NCBI GenBank assembly: GCA_018701215.1
Contig: JABIWH010000048.1
Coordinates: 1 to 52,269, forward strand
Source: Rhodospirillaceae bacterium
GTDB lineage: Bacteria > Pseudomonadota > Alphaproteobacteria > GCA-2731375
Direction: 5' to 3'
Length of the DNA stretch: 52,269 nt
This document shows, piece after piece, positions 8,969-16,717 of this stretch; position 1 is the stretch's first letter, and each line of letters starts with the position of its first letter. The translations under genes and the position numbers were made by a program. A model generated the notes under the pieces. The model had not been told where the DNA came from. It made no database searches and saw only the letters and a program-made list of their open reading frames with translations.

Positions 8969-10126
8969 ATGTGGGCCTTGCGGGACAAATACGCCATCGT
9001 CGGCACCGGCTATACGGACTATTCAAAAAATTCCGGCACCACGGTGTTGAACCTGGCGACGGAGGCCTGTTTGAACGCGGTCAGTGATGCGGGCCTGACG
9101 CCGGAAGACATTGATGGTCTGGTCAGCTTTCAGTTCAACGATTCCGTTCCGGCCATGTCCGTGGCCGGCGCCATGGGGATCGAGGCGGCGGGCTATGCCG
9201 TCGATATCGCGGGCGGCGGCAATGCGGCTAACCTGGTGGTGCTGAATGCCATTGCGGCGATCGAAGCCGGCCTGGCCAAGAACGTGTTGTGCTATCGTGC
9301 CATGAATGGGCGTTCCGGCTTTCGCCTGGGCGGTAGCCGGGATATGCAGGCCCACGGTATTACGCAGTTCACCGCGCCCTTTGGCTGGATCAGCTATCCC
9401 CAAGCCATGGCCATGTGGTGCCGCCGTCATATGGTCAAATACGGCACCACATCGGAGCAATTGGGCACCCTTGCCGTGACCTTCCGCGACAATGCCGCGC
9501 TTAATCCACGCGCCATGCAGCGCCAACCGATCAGCATGGACGACTATCTCTCGGCCCGGCCCATCGTTGATCCATTCCGTATGCTGGACATTTGTTTGGA
9601 AAGCGATGGTGCCTGCGCCGTCCTGGTAACCTCGGCCGAACGGGCCAAGGATCTGCGCCATACCCCGGTTTACATCATGAGCGGGGCCAATGGCGGCGGC
9701 GCCAATCAGGGTGATGATCTGTTCGATTGTCTGCGCTGGGAAGATCATTCGGAAAACTATTCCGCCTATATCGCCGATGACCTGTGGGGCGGTGCCGGCG
9801 TCGGGCCGGAAGATGTCGATGTGGCCGAGATCTATGATTGCTTCACCTACAGCGTGGTGGCGCAGTTGGAAGGCCTTGGTTTTTGTCTGCCTGGCGAAGG
9901 GCCGGATTTCATCCAGGGTGGGCGCATTGCCCGCGACGGCGCCTTGCCGCTCAACACCCATGGCGGGCTGTTGTCCGAGGCTTATATCCACGGCCTCAAC
10001 CATGTGGTGGAGGCCGTCGATCAACTGCGCGGCGATGCCGGGCCCCGACAGATCCCCGGTGCCGAGATCGCCTTGACCACTGCCGGCGCCATGACCGTTG
10101 GCTCGGCTCTTGTGTTGCGAAACTGA
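8969..10126 (+). CDS. Thiolase-like protein (SCP-x / lipid-transfer type) lacking the nucleophilic cysteine
   Basis: This 385-residue thiolase-fold protein starts MWALRDKYAIVGTGYTDYSK, the typical opening of the lipid-transfer (Ltp/SCP-x) branch. Where true thiolases have the acyl-accepting Cys, this one reads DIAGGGNAANLVVL. The C-terminal region has NTHGGLLSEAYIHGLNH and ends GAMTVGSALVLRN. In characterised relatives such as Ltp2, the Cys-less thiolase fold works with a DUF35 partner as a retro-aldolase on 3-hydroxyacyl-CoA side chains. The gene directly downstream is a DUF35 protein, so an aldolase role is plausible here too. The ATG at 8969 (GTGGAGT site) is preferred to the in-frame ATG at 8939, which would overlap the upstream gene. 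Confidence 0.88.
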   Translation: MWALRDKYAIVGTGYTDYSKNSGTTVLNLATEACLNAVSDAGLTPEDIDGLVSFQFNDSVPAMSVAGAMGIEAAGYAVDIAGGGNAANLVVLNAIAAIEAGLAKNVLCYRAMNGRSGFRLGGSRDMQAHGITQFTAPFGWISYPQAMAMWCRRHMVKYGTTSEQLGTLAVTFRDNAALNPRAMQRQPISMDDYLSARPIVDPFRMLDICLESDGACAVLVTSAERAKDLRHTPVYIMSGANGGGANQGDDLFDCLRWEDHSENYSAYIADDLWGGAGVGPEDVDVAEIYDCFTYSVVAQLEGLGFCLPGEGPDFIQGGRIARDGALPLNTHGGLLSEAYIHGLNHVVEAVDQLRGDAGPRQIPGAEIALTTAGAMTVGSALVLRN

Positions 10127-10143
10127 GGGGAGGGGAGCAAGTC

Positions 10144-10560
10144 ATGAATAGTATGCCGTACAACAAACCTGTCCCCGTACCGGATGCCGATACGGAACCC
10201 TTCTGGTCCGCCTGCCGCGAAGGCCGTTTGAGTGTGCAATGCTGTAGTGGATGCGGCGCCAAGCGTTTGCCGCCCGAACGCTTTTGCCCGAAGTGCCATG
10301 CTGCCGAGAGCGAGTGGCGCGACGTTAGCGGCAGGGGCAAGGTGTACAGCTGGATCGTGGTGCGCCATCCGGTGCCGGGCGATGTTTATGCTGGCGACGT
10401 GCCCTATGTGGTGGCCTTGATCGACCTGGCGGAAGGGGTGCGGATGGCTTCGAACATCATCGATTGCGACCCGGATGCCGTGACGGCGGAGATGGCGGTG
10501 GAAGTCGTCTTTGAAGCGGTAACCGACGATATCACCCTGCCGAAATTCCGCCCAAGCTAA
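10144..10560 (+). CDS. Zn-ribbon/OB-fold (DUF35) protein partner of the thiolase-like enzyme
   Basis: The 138-residue protein has an N-terminal rubredoxin-like zinc ribbon (CSGCGAKRLPPERFCPKCH, two CxxC pairs) followed by an OB-fold (GRGKVYSWIVVRHPVPGD, then PYVVALIDLAEGVRMASNI). DUF35 proteins bind CoA esters and form complexes with thiolase-fold proteins, as in ChsH2-Ltp2 or polyketide ketosynthase systems. It follows the thiolase-like gene by 17 bases behind a GGGGAGGGGAG site, which supports complex formation. Its stop overlaps the stop of the convergent ferredoxin gene. Confidence 0.9.
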   Translation: MNSMPYNKPVPVPDADTEPFWSACREGRLSVQCCSGCGAKRLPPERFCPKCHAAESEWRDVSGRGKVYSWIVVRHPVPGDVYAGDVPYVVALIDLAEGVRMASNIIDCDPDAVTAEMAVEVVFEAVTDDITLPKFRPS

Positions 10561-10889
10561 TCCAGCAGGTTCCGGCTTTCTCCGGGCAGGCGTAGGGTCA
10601 GACCGTCCAGATCCGGGGTCATGATGATCTGGCAACAGAGACGAGACGTGCGCTTGAGGCCAAAGACCAGATCCAGCATGTCTTCCTCGTCCTCCACCGG
10701 GGCTGGGATCTTGCCGTCCCAATCAGGATCCACGATGACATGGCAGGTGGAGCATGCCAGATTGCCCTCGCAGGCACCTTCCATATCGATGCCGTGGCGG
10801 ACGGCGATGTCCATGACGGAATCGCCAACAGGCGCTTCGACCTCCCTTTGCTGAGAGCCGTCGGCACTTATGAAGATAATTTGCGGCAC
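10557..10889 (-). CDS. [2Fe-2S] ferredoxin, adrenodoxin/ISC type
   Basis: This 110-residue electron carrier has the vertebrate-adrenodoxin-like cluster pattern C-x5-C-x2-C (CEGNLACSTCHV) and the fourth Cys in RLCCQIIMTPDLDGL. It resembles the Fdx protein of iron-sulfur cluster assembly, and it directly follows a cysteine desulfurase gene on the same strand, which fits a role as reductant in cluster building. A supply role for other redox partners cannot be excluded because IscU, HscA and HscB are not in the window. Confidence 0.9.
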   Translation of the reverse strand: MPQIIFISADGSQQREVEAPVGDSVMDIAVRHGIDMEGACEGNLACSTCHVIVDPDWDGKIPAPVEDEEDMLDLVFGLKRTSRLCCQIIMTPDLDGLTLRLPGESRNLLD

Positions 10890-10907
10890 GGAGTTACTTA
10901 GCCGGGC

Positions 10908-12044
10908 TCAGGCCGCATTGGTATGGGCGCTGTTGCGGCGGTAGATTTCCGCCCAGGCGATCAGGAAACGTTCGATCTCGGCCGAGGTGGTATTCCGGCC
11001 CAGGCTGATCCGGATTGCTGTCATGGCTTCATCCATCTCCATGCCCATGGCGTCCAGGACGTGGCTGGCGGCGACCTTTCCCGACGAACAGGCGGAGCCG
11101 GCGCTGACCGCGATACCGGTCAAATCAAGTGCCATGACCTGAGTGTCCGAGCGGACACCGGGCATGGTCACGCAGGAGGTGTTTGGCACGCGGTCAACAT
11201 CGGCGCCGATCACCCTGCGGGCCGGGGCGATCTGGGCCAGGCGGCCTTCCATTGCATCGCGCAGCTTGGCCAACTTGGCGAATTCCGTCAGTTCTCCGGC
11301 TACCAGCCTGGCGGCTTCGCCAAAGCCGGCGATACCAGCGACATTCTCGGTGCCTGAACGCCGGCCCATTTCCTGGCCGCCGCCGACCATTTGCGCCATA
11401 ACAGTGCGGTCTTCGCGCATTACCAGCGCGCCGACCCCTTGCGGTCCGCCAATCTTGTGGGCCGAGAGCGAGAGCAAGTCCGCGCCCAGTTCGTTAATAT
11501 CAACGGTCATCTTGCCGGCGCCCTGGATCGCGTCGCAATGCAAAAGCGCGTTATGGGCATGGGCGATTTGCGCCGCCTCCGCCACCGGCTGGATCACACC
11601 GGTTTCATTGTTGGCCAACATCAAAGAGACCAGGGCAGGCGTGGTGGAGGCGGCAAGTGCCGCGTCCAGGGCATCCAGGTCCACCCGGCCATCTGCATCC
11701 ACATCCACGATCGCCGCATCCCTGTCCAGCAGCAGGGCCGGGGCCAGGATGGCGCCATGTTCGATGCCGGAGACGATCAAGTGCCGCGGGCCAAAACCGC
11801 GCAGGGCCAGATTGTCGGCCTCGGTGCCGCCAGAGGTGAAGATGACGTTCTTGGCGGGCGCCCCGATCAAATCGGCGACCTGCTGGCGTGCCTTGTCGAC
11901 GCGGGCGCGGGCCTTGCGCCCGGCCTGATGGACCGAGGAGGCATTGCCCACCGTTGCCATGATTTCCACGACCAGCGCAATCACCTCCTCCCGGATCGGG
12001 GCGGTGGCGTTATAGTCCAGGTAGATCGGCTCGGCAGCGGTCAT
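10908..12044 (-). CDS. Cysteine desulfurase (NifS/IscS family, class V PLP enzyme)
   Basis: The 378-residue enzyme removes sulfur from L-cysteine as an enzyme-bound persulfide. It shows the opening YLDYNATAPIREEV, the PLP-binding lysine in SLSAHKIGGPQGVGAL, and the mobile-loop catalytic cysteine in SAGSACSSGK, all intact. Group I (IscS/NifS) membership is supported by the length of the Cys loop. It lies between cysE (upstream, 9 bases) and the ferredoxin (downstream), forming a small cysteine-to-cluster operon. No nif genes are present, so a nitrogenase-specific NifS role is not supported. Confidence 0.93.
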   Translation of the reverse strand: MTAAEPIYLDYNATAPIREEVIALVVEIMATVGNASSVHQAGRKARARVDKARQQVADLIGAPAKNVIFTSGGTEADNLALRGFGPRHLIVSGIEHGAILAPALLLDRDAAIVDVDADGRVDLDALDAALAASTTPALVSLMLANNETGVIQPVAEAAQIAHAHNALLHCDAIQGAGKMTVDINELGADLLSLSAHKIGGPQGVGALVMREDRTVMAQMVGGGQEMGRRSGTENVAGIAGFGEAARLVAGELTEFAKLAKLRDAMEGRLAQIAPARRVIGADVDRVPNTSCVTMPGVRSDTQVMALDLTGIAVSAGSACSSGKVAASHVLDAMGMEMDEAMTAIRISLGRNTTSAEIERFLIAWAEIYRRNSAHTNAA

Positions 12045-12053
12045 AAAGTGTCT

Positions 12054-12824
12054 CTAATTATTTCTATCGGTACAACCGCCGCCATCGGTCTCTTGGCTGG
12101 TATCGTCGTCGCTAATATCCCATTGCGCCTTGTCGGCATCGCCCAGGCGGCGTTCCAACTCTTCGACCTGCATGGACAGGCCCTGCACCTTATCCAGCAA
12201 CGCATCGATTACCCGTTGCATCGGATCGGGAATATCGGCCTGGGTACCATAGGCGGTGAAGGCGGGGTGGTCGTCGGCATTGTCGGGGGTGCGGCCACGG
12301 GCGATCTTGGCCGGGATGCCGACCACGGTGGCGCCGGGAGGGACATCGCGCAGGGCGACGGAGTTGGCGCCGACCCGGGCACCGTTGCCGATCGTAATCG
12401 GCCCCAAAATCTGCGCCCCTGAGCCGACGATCACATCATCGCCGAGGGTGGGGTGGCGTTTGCGCTGGCGTTGCGAGTCTGAATCCACCGAAGGTGCGAT
12501 GCCGCCCAGTGTCACATCATGATACAGGGTGACATTATCACCGATTTCCGCGGTTTCGCCGATCACTACGCCAAGCCCATGATCGATAAAAAAGCCCTTG
12601 CCGATGGTGGCGCCGGGATGGATTTCGATGCCCGTCAACATCCGGCCAATGTGCGAGATGACCCGGCCCAGGAGGAAGAATTTCCGGTCCCAGAACCATT
12701 TAGCGAAGCGGTAATAGACCACGGCATGAAAGCCGGGATAGGCCAGTATGACCTCCCATTTCGAGCGCGCGGCAGGATCGCGCGCCATGCAGGCCGCGAT
12801 ATCTTCGCCAAAGGTTTTGAACAT
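12054..12824 (-). CDS. cysE: Serine O-acetyltransferase (CysE/EpsC type)
   Basis: This enzyme makes O-acetylserine, the acceptor for sulfide in cysteine synthesis. The 256-residue protein has the short N-terminal helical domain (ARSKWEVILAYPGFHAVVYYR) followed by a left-handed beta-helix of hexapeptide repeats. Its active-site signatures are IDHGLGVVIGETAEIG and LYHDVTLGG, and ARVGANSVALRDVPPGATVVG follows. The C-terminal 60 residues are charged and lack the usual short GIPAR-I tail. The ATG at 12824 has a GGCGGAGA site and is preferred over the longer frame to 12884. It is the first gene of the cysE-desulfurase-ferredoxin operon. Confidence 0.92.
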   Translation of the reverse strand: MFKTFGEDIAACMARDPAARSKWEVILAYPGFHAVVYYRFAKWFWDRKFFLLGRVISHIGRMLTGIEIHPGATIGKGFFIDHGLGVVIGETAEIGDNVTLYHDVTLGGIAPSVDSDSQRQRKRHPTLGDDVIVGSGAQILGPITIGNGARVGANSVALRDVPPGATVVGIPAKIARGRTPDNADDHPAFTAYGTQADIPDPMQRVIDALLDKVQGLSMQVEELERRLGDADKAQWDISDDDTSQETDGGGCTDRNN

Positions 12825-13230
12825 CACGTATCTCCGCCCAATTTCGCGCCAGTTTTTCGTGTCAGTGCGTGGTGACTCGTACATACAGGTGCCATATCAA
12901 TCGTGCAATGAACCCCAGCTACCATTTAACCTAGTTAGCCTGGAACAAATGTTCAAGATCCCGCACCAAACGATAATATTCGTTAAAATCCAGACGAAAT
13001 GTCCGCAAAAGCTTGCGATTCTACCCCTCGGTGCCTTATATGGCGATTATGGAAGCCGTCGACAGCTCCCTGCACCCGGATAGTTCAATGGCCCGGGCAC
13101 ATTTAGACAAAATGTGCCCAACGTCTTCAGGGTGTAGAGCAATTGCATCAATCACTTGTGTCGCGCAGCGGCCGCATTAGTTGAAAATTGCTCTCGTTTG
13201 CAGCATCGACCACAAGGAGTGCCCATTAAC
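12825..13230. other. 406-bp gap between cysE and the alpha/beta hydrolase gene
   Basis: The gap should hold the divergent promoters of cysE (leftward) and the hydrolase (rightward), but no convincing -35/-10 pair stands out. The right part, 13095-13194, is a copy of the two-hairpin dispersed repeat. No conserved open frame was recognised in 12885-13090. Confidence 0.5.
13095..13194 (-). repeat. Two-hairpin dispersed repeat, copy 1 (reverse orientation)
   Basis: Read on the minus strand, this copy has module 1, a long imperfect stem opening AGAGCAATTTTCAACTAAT and closing with AATTGCTC (13135-13194). Module 2 follows, a 9-bp perfect stem, GGGCACATT/AATGTGCCC (13095-13119). The same two modules in the same order occur at 34724-34840 and 45743-45845. 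The module 2 stem differs from the other copies at paired positions, so pairing is kept. Confidence 0.7.
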
Positions 13231-13881
13231 ATGCCTGAAGTGATTTTTAACGGACCGGTCGGACGGCTGGAGGGGCGCTATCATGTAAGCGAGCAGACCA
13301 ATGCGCCGATTGCGATCGTGCTGCATCCGCATCCCCGTTTCGGCGGCACCATGAACAACAAGATTGTCTACAATCTGTATCAGTCGTTCGTGGAGCGGGA
13401 TTTTTCCGTTCTGCGCTTTAACTTCCGCGGCGTCGGACGCAGCCAGGGCAGCTATGACAACGGCATTGGCGAGCTTTCCGATGCCGCCTCGGCGCTGGAC
13501 TGGCTGCAAAGTATCAACGTCAATGCCAAGACCTGCTGGATCGGCGGCTATTCGTTTGGTGCCTGGATTTCCATGCAGTTGCTCATGCGCCGGCCTGAAA
13601 TCGCGGGCTTTATCTCCATTGCGCCGCCGGCCAACAATTTCGACTTCACTTTTTTGGCGCCCTGTCCCGCCTCGGGTCTTATCGTACACGGCAGCCGCGA
13701 CGACACCGTGCCCGAGGCCGATGCCGCCGCCCTGGCCGAACGCCTACAGGCCCAGCGCGGTATCGCCATTGACTACCGTAAGATCCCTGGCGCGACGCAC
13801 TTTTTCCAGGGCAAAATGGATCGGGTGAATAAAGAGGTTGGCAACTATCTGGATGCCAACCTGAAAGACGACGCGGCCTAA
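13231..13881 (+). CDS. Alpha/beta hydrolase, dienelactone-hydrolase-like
   Basis: The 216-residue protein opens MPEVIFNGPVGRLEGRY and shows HPHPRFGGTMNNKIV and FNFRGVGRSQG. The nucleophile elbow is GGYSFGAW (catalytic Ser), the acid lies in VHGSRDDTVPE and the histidine in GATHFFQGK, giving a complete Ser-Asp-His triad. The family is widespread in alphaproteobacteria as an uncharacterised esterase-like protein, and its substrate is not evident. The ATG at 13231 follows AAGGAG. A small membrane-protein gene follows 15 bases later, probably co-transcribed. Confidence 0.88.
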   Translation: MPEVIFNGPVGRLEGRYHVSEQTNAPIAIVLHPHPRFGGTMNNKIVYNLYQSFVERDFSVLRFNFRGVGRSQGSYDNGIGELSDAASALDWLQSINVNAKTCWIGGYSFGAWISMQLLMRRPEIAGFISIAPPANNFDFTFLAPCPASGLIVHGSRDDTVPEADAAALAERLQAQRGIAIDYRKIPGATHFFQGKMDRVNKEVGNYLDANLKDDAA

Positions 13882-13896
13882 AACGCGTCTCCCGTA

Positions 13897-14079
13897 ATGA
13901 AAGTCGTACTTTTATTGCTGATCCTTGTCGGCGGTCTGGTCTGGTGGCTTGGTGCCCGCCGCATCGCCATTCTGTTGGGTGTGCCGAAAAGCTGGACCAC
14001 GAAACGGGGCCAGATCATCTTTGCCGTCATTATCGTCGGCGCCGCCGTGGCCGTGGCCTCATTACCTTATCTGCAATAG
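13897..14079 (+). CDS. Small two-helix membrane protein, unknown function
   Basis: This 60-residue protein consists of a hydrophobic N-terminal helix (MKVVLLLLILVGGLVWWLG), a short basic linker (GVPKSWTTKRGQ) and a second hydrophobic helix (IIFAVIIVGAAVAVASL). It follows the hydrolase gene by 15 bases without a strong ribosome-binding site. No family was recognised. It is kept as a likely gene because its composition is that of a real membrane protein and it fills the space before the next promoter. Confidence 0.6.
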   Translation: MKVVLLLLILVGGLVWWLGARRIAILLGVPKSWTTKRGQIIFAVIIVGAAVAVASLPYLQ

Positions 14080-14090
14080 AGCACTTAATG

Positions 14091-14118
14091 GATTCCACGG
14101 ATTAATTCCGTGAAAATC
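14091..14118. promoter_or_regulatory. 28-bp imperfect palindrome upstream of the dsrE-tusA-sqr operon
   Basis: The half-sites GATTCCACGGA and TCCGTGAAAATC form an imperfect inverted repeat about an AT-rich centre (TTAAT). It ends 96 bases before the first gene of the sulfide-oxidation operon, a plausible operator position. The right half contains GTGAAAAT, close to GTGAAATT in the tandem repeat at the sHdr promoter. A shared regulator is conjecture. Confidence 0.4.
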
Positions 14119-14213
14119 ATGACAACACGGCCGAGAGTTGGCTATGATCATGGCATGAAGCTATCCCGGCGCTTTTCAGCCGCCGGCCTTAGCAGCTGCC
14201 ATGGAGTGAGAGT

Positions 14214-14612
14214 ATGTCCGCCAGCCCGCTGTTTATCGTATTAGCCTCGCCGGAGCACGAGAAGGTGCAACTGGCCGGGATGATCGCTTCCGTCGCCGCC
14301 GTCTCGGAACGCCCGACGCAGCTATTTGTTTCCATGGCGGCGGTCGCAATCTTCCAAAAGGGGTTGAGCGCGGGGGAGCGTTATAAGGGCGGCGCCTTTT
14401 CCGGCTTGATGCTGGAAAAGGGTGCGCCGGACGCCATGGAGCTTTTTGCCCAGGGCAAGATGCTGGGTGAGTTGAGCATCGTTGCCTGTTCAATGGCGCT
14501 GGACATTCAGGGGTGGACCTTGGATGATCTGGTGGAGGATCTGTTCGACGAGGCTGGCGGATTGACAAAATTCCTGTCTGATGCCGAGGCCGGCGAATTG
14601 ATTGTTCTGTAG
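14214..14612 (+). CDS. DsrE-family sulfur-relay-like protein
   Basis: The 132-residue protein has the DsrE/DsrF-like fold pattern: an opening beta-strand (LFIVLASPEHEKVQLAGMIAS), a central helix-strand unit (QLFVSMAAVAIF), and a conserved Cys in the block LSIVACSMALDIQGW. That Cys is where DsrE2-type proteins carry persulfide. It begins behind GGAGTGAG and is followed 22 bases later by a TusA-like gene and then sqr. The context points to sulfur handling next to sulfide:quinone oxidoreductase, for instance as an acceptor or donor of sulfane sulfur. Direct evidence for the partner is lacking. Confidence 0.8.
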   Translation: MSASPLFIVLASPEHEKVQLAGMIASVAAVSERPTQLFVSMAAVAIFQKGLSAGERYKGGAFSGLMLEKGAPDAMELFAQGKMLGELSIVACSMALDIQGWTLDDLVEDLFDEAGGLTKFLSDAEAGELIVL

Positions 14613-14634
14613 CAACACAAGAAACGCCGTAATC

Positions 14635-14862
14635 ATGAGCACAACGACCATCGACGCACGCGGCGCCTATTGCCCCGGCCCCTTGTTGGAACTGATCGCC
14701 GGATTGAAATTGATCGAAATTGGCGATGAGATCGAGGTTTTGTCGTCCGATCAAGGCTCGATCAAGGACATTCCAGAATGGGTTGCCAAGGTTGGGCATG
14801 AAATAGGCGAATCCGCTGAACTGGACGGCTATTGGAGTATCCGCATCATCAAGGCGAAATAG
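14635..14862 (+). CDS. TusA-like sulfur carrier protein
   Basis: The 75-residue protein has the SirA/TusA fold with the active cysteine in the CPGP motif (DARGAYCPGPLLELIAGLK), then a strand-helix pattern ending GYWSIRIIKAK. TusA-like proteins accept persulfide sulfur on this cysteine and pass it on. CPGP is a common variant of the CPxP motif. It sits between the DsrE-like gene and sqr, and is the first of two TusA-like genes in the window. The ribosome-binding site is weak, so translation may be coupled to the gene upstream. Confidence 0.88.
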   Translation: MSTTTIDARGAYCPGPLLELIAGLKLIEIGDEIEVLSSDQGSIKDIPEWVAKVGHEIGESAELDGYWSIRIIKAK

Positions 14863-14948
14863 TAAATGAGATAGAGTTTCTGGGAGGAAGCCGATTGAAA
14901 GCCAGTTAATGGCGGGGCTTTCCAAACATAACATGGGAGGAACGACTA

Positions 14949-16088
14949 ATGAGCAAGCGCATACTGATTGTCGGCGGCGGTCTGGCCGGCACAATTACCG
15001 CCAACGGGCTCTGCCGCCAGCTGGGCAGCCAGCTGCGTACGGGGGAAGTTTCCATTACGATGCTTGGTGCCACTGACCAGCATATGTACCAGCCGGGCCT
15101 GTTGTACGTCCCCTTTGGCGGCATCCGCGAGACGGAGTTGTTTCGGGATCAGAAAAAGGTGCTCGACCGCCGGATTAATTTCTTTGTCGATCCGGCAACC
15201 AAAATTGATGTCGAAGGCAATCAGGTTGAAACCCAGTCCGGCAAGAGTTTTGCCTATGACTACCTAGTCATCGCCACTGGCTCCCGCATCGTGCCAGATG
15301 AAATTCCCGGCATGGCCGAAGGCGCGCACTGGTTTTACGACCTGGACGGCGCCCGCAAGATGCGCCAGGCGCTGGAAGAGTTCGACGGCGGCAAGATCGT
15401 GGTCAATGTCAACGCGCCGCACAAATGCCCCGTGGCGCCGCTTGAAATCACCTTCATGCTGTATGACCATCTGGAAAAGCGTGGCCTGATGGACAAGACG
15501 GAGATCACCTATACCTATCCCATTGGCCGTCTGCATGCCCTGGAACCGGTGGCGCATTGGGCCAATGCCGAGTTCGACAAATACGGCATCAAATACGAGA
15601 CCTTCTTCAACGCCAAGGCGGTCAATCCAGGCGCCAAGACCATCGAGTCGGAGGAAGGCTCGACCTTGCCCTATGATTTGCTGGTAACGATCCCGCCCCA
15701 TCGCGGTGCCGAGGTGATCGAGGCTTCGGAACTGGGTGCCGGTGGTTGGGTGCCCACCGACCGGCAGACCTTGAACCATGAAGGCTCCACCAACGTCTTC
15801 GTGGTTGGCGACACCACCAATATTCCCATCTCCAAGGCCGGCTCCACGGCGCATTTCGAAGCCGACACACTGATCGACAATCTGGCCTCCCTGGTGCTGG
15901 AAGGGCGCACGGCGCGGCTGTATGACGGCAAGGTGTTCTGCTTTGTCGAAACCGGCATGGATACCGGTACCTATGTCTGGTTCAACTACGAAACGCCGCC
16001 AAACCCGGGCCCGCCCTCGAAGATGATCCATTGGTTCAAGCTTGCCTACAACCGCCTCTATTGGTTGTCCGCGCGTGGCCTGCTTTAA
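14949..16088 (+). CDS. sqr: Sulfide:quinone oxidoreductase-like flavoprotein
   Basis: This 379-residue FAD enzyme is predicted to oxidise sulfide to persulfide or polysulfide and to pass electrons to membrane quinone. It shows the N-terminal FAD site ILIVGGGLAGTITANGL, the ATGSRIVP block, and the second nucleotide-binding block VFVVGDTTNIPISKAGSTAH. Two cysteines, Cys160 (APHKCPVAPLE) and Cys331 (KVFCFVETG), match the paired redox-active cysteines of SQR. The third cysteine found near position 128 in some types is absent. The C-terminus (IHWFKLAYNRLYWL) is a likely amphipathic membrane anchor. It starts behind GGGAGGAACGACTA and is followed by a DUF1641 gene, a frequent partner. Confidence 0.9.
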   Translation: MSKRILIVGGGLAGTITANGLCRQLGSQLRTGEVSITMLGATDQHMYQPGLLYVPFGGIRETELFRDQKKVLDRRINFFVDPATKIDVEGNQVETQSGKSFAYDYLVIATGSRIVPDEIPGMAEGAHWFYDLDGARKMRQALEEFDGGKIVVNVNAPHKCPVAPLEITFMLYDHLEKRGLMDKTEITYTYPIGRLHALEPVAHWANAEFDKYGIKYETFFNAKAVNPGAKTIESEEGSTLPYDLLVTIPPHRGAEVIEASELGAGGWVPTDRQTLNHEGSTNVFVVGDTTNIPISKAGSTAHFEADTLIDNLASLVLEGRTARLYDGKVFCFVETGMDTGTYVWFNYETPPNPGPPSKMIHWFKLAYNRLYWLSARGLL

Positions 16089-16102
16089 GAGGGGGCTGAA
16101 CG

Positions 16103-16621
16103 ATGAGTGATATCAACAGCCTACCCAACGCTCCTGAGGGGCTGGACCGCCTGATCACGGCGGCCGGTGATGCCCTGACGGATCAGATGGTGGAACGCCT
16201 GACCGCGACCCTGGGCAATGGCCTGGAGTTACTGGACCGCCTTAACGAGGAGGATACCCGCGATGCGGTGCATAGCCTGCTTGATGAGTTGACGGTGCTG
16301 CACCGGACGGGCGATCTAACCGGGACGTTCGAGCTGATCCACCTGCTCGGTGCCATCCGCAACGCCATGACCGACGGCATGGTCGAACGCCTGGCCGGCT
16401 TCATGGAGCATATGGTGAGCAATCTGGCCAACGAGGAAATCGCCGATCTGGCCCATACCGCCAAGGAGGCGGTCAATGGCGCGATCCGGGACTCCGCCGA
16501 TTATACGGCGCCGGGAGGCGTCATGGCGACCTTGAAAATGCTTGGTGATCCCGAGACCCAGTCTTCGATTGTCTTCCTGCGTACCCTGGCCGACAATTTG
16601 CGGAAATCGGATTCGGCCTAG
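16103..16621 (+). CDS. DUF1641 domain protein, Sqr-associated
   Basis: This 172-residue, largely helical protein carries the DUF1641 pattern: a repeated VERLTATLGNGLELLDRL / VERLAGFMEHMVSNLANEE arrangement and a C-terminal GGVMATLKMLGDPETQSS. It lies 14 bases after sqr. Genes of this family commonly sit next to SQR-like or formate-dehydrogenase-like flavoproteins. The molecular role is not established; an accessory subunit or assembly role is inferred. No signal peptide or cysteine pair is visible. Confidence 0.85.
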   Translation: MSDINSLPNAPEGLDRLITAAGDALTDQMVERLTATLGNGLELLDRLNEEDTRDAVHSLLDELTVLHRTGDLTGTFELIHLLGAIRNAMTDGMVERLAGFMEHMVSNLANEEIADLAHTAKEAVNGAIRDSADYTAPGGVMATLKMLGDPETQSSIVFLRTLADNLRKSDSA

Positions 16622-16641
16622 CTGGCTCAATACACCCTGCG

Positions 16642-16664
16642 CCCCTGACCCGGTGGGTCAGGGG
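16642..16664. terminator. Bidirectional hairpin between the two convergent sulfur operons
   Basis: A perfect 10-bp stem, CCCCTGACCC / GGGTCAGGGG, with a 3-base loop lies 20 bases after the DUF1641 stop and about 50 bases beyond the stop of the convergent tusA. It lacks a T-tract. It would terminate or protect both transcripts. Confidence 0.65.
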
Positions 16665-16717
16665 TTGGTGCGTCAGAGGCTCGCGGGTCAGAGTTTCGCG
16701 GGTCGGGGTTGGCCGTG

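Noticed and set aside
9023..10024. Long leftward open frame opposite the thiolase-like gene
   Set aside because: It mirrors the codon structure of the real gene, has no ribosome-binding site and no recognisable domain.
11391..12422. 343-codon rightward frame across the desulfurase and cysE genes
   Set aside because: It spans two well-identified genes on the other strand and has no family features.
10557..12824. nif-associated cluster (ferredoxin plus NifS-like desulfurase)
   Set aside because: No nitrogenase genes are present; the set fits general cysteine and iron-sulfur metabolism.
16667..16710. Repeated GCGGGTC-type words after the hairpin
   Set aside because: Short GC-rich low-complexity sequence without consistent period or pairing.
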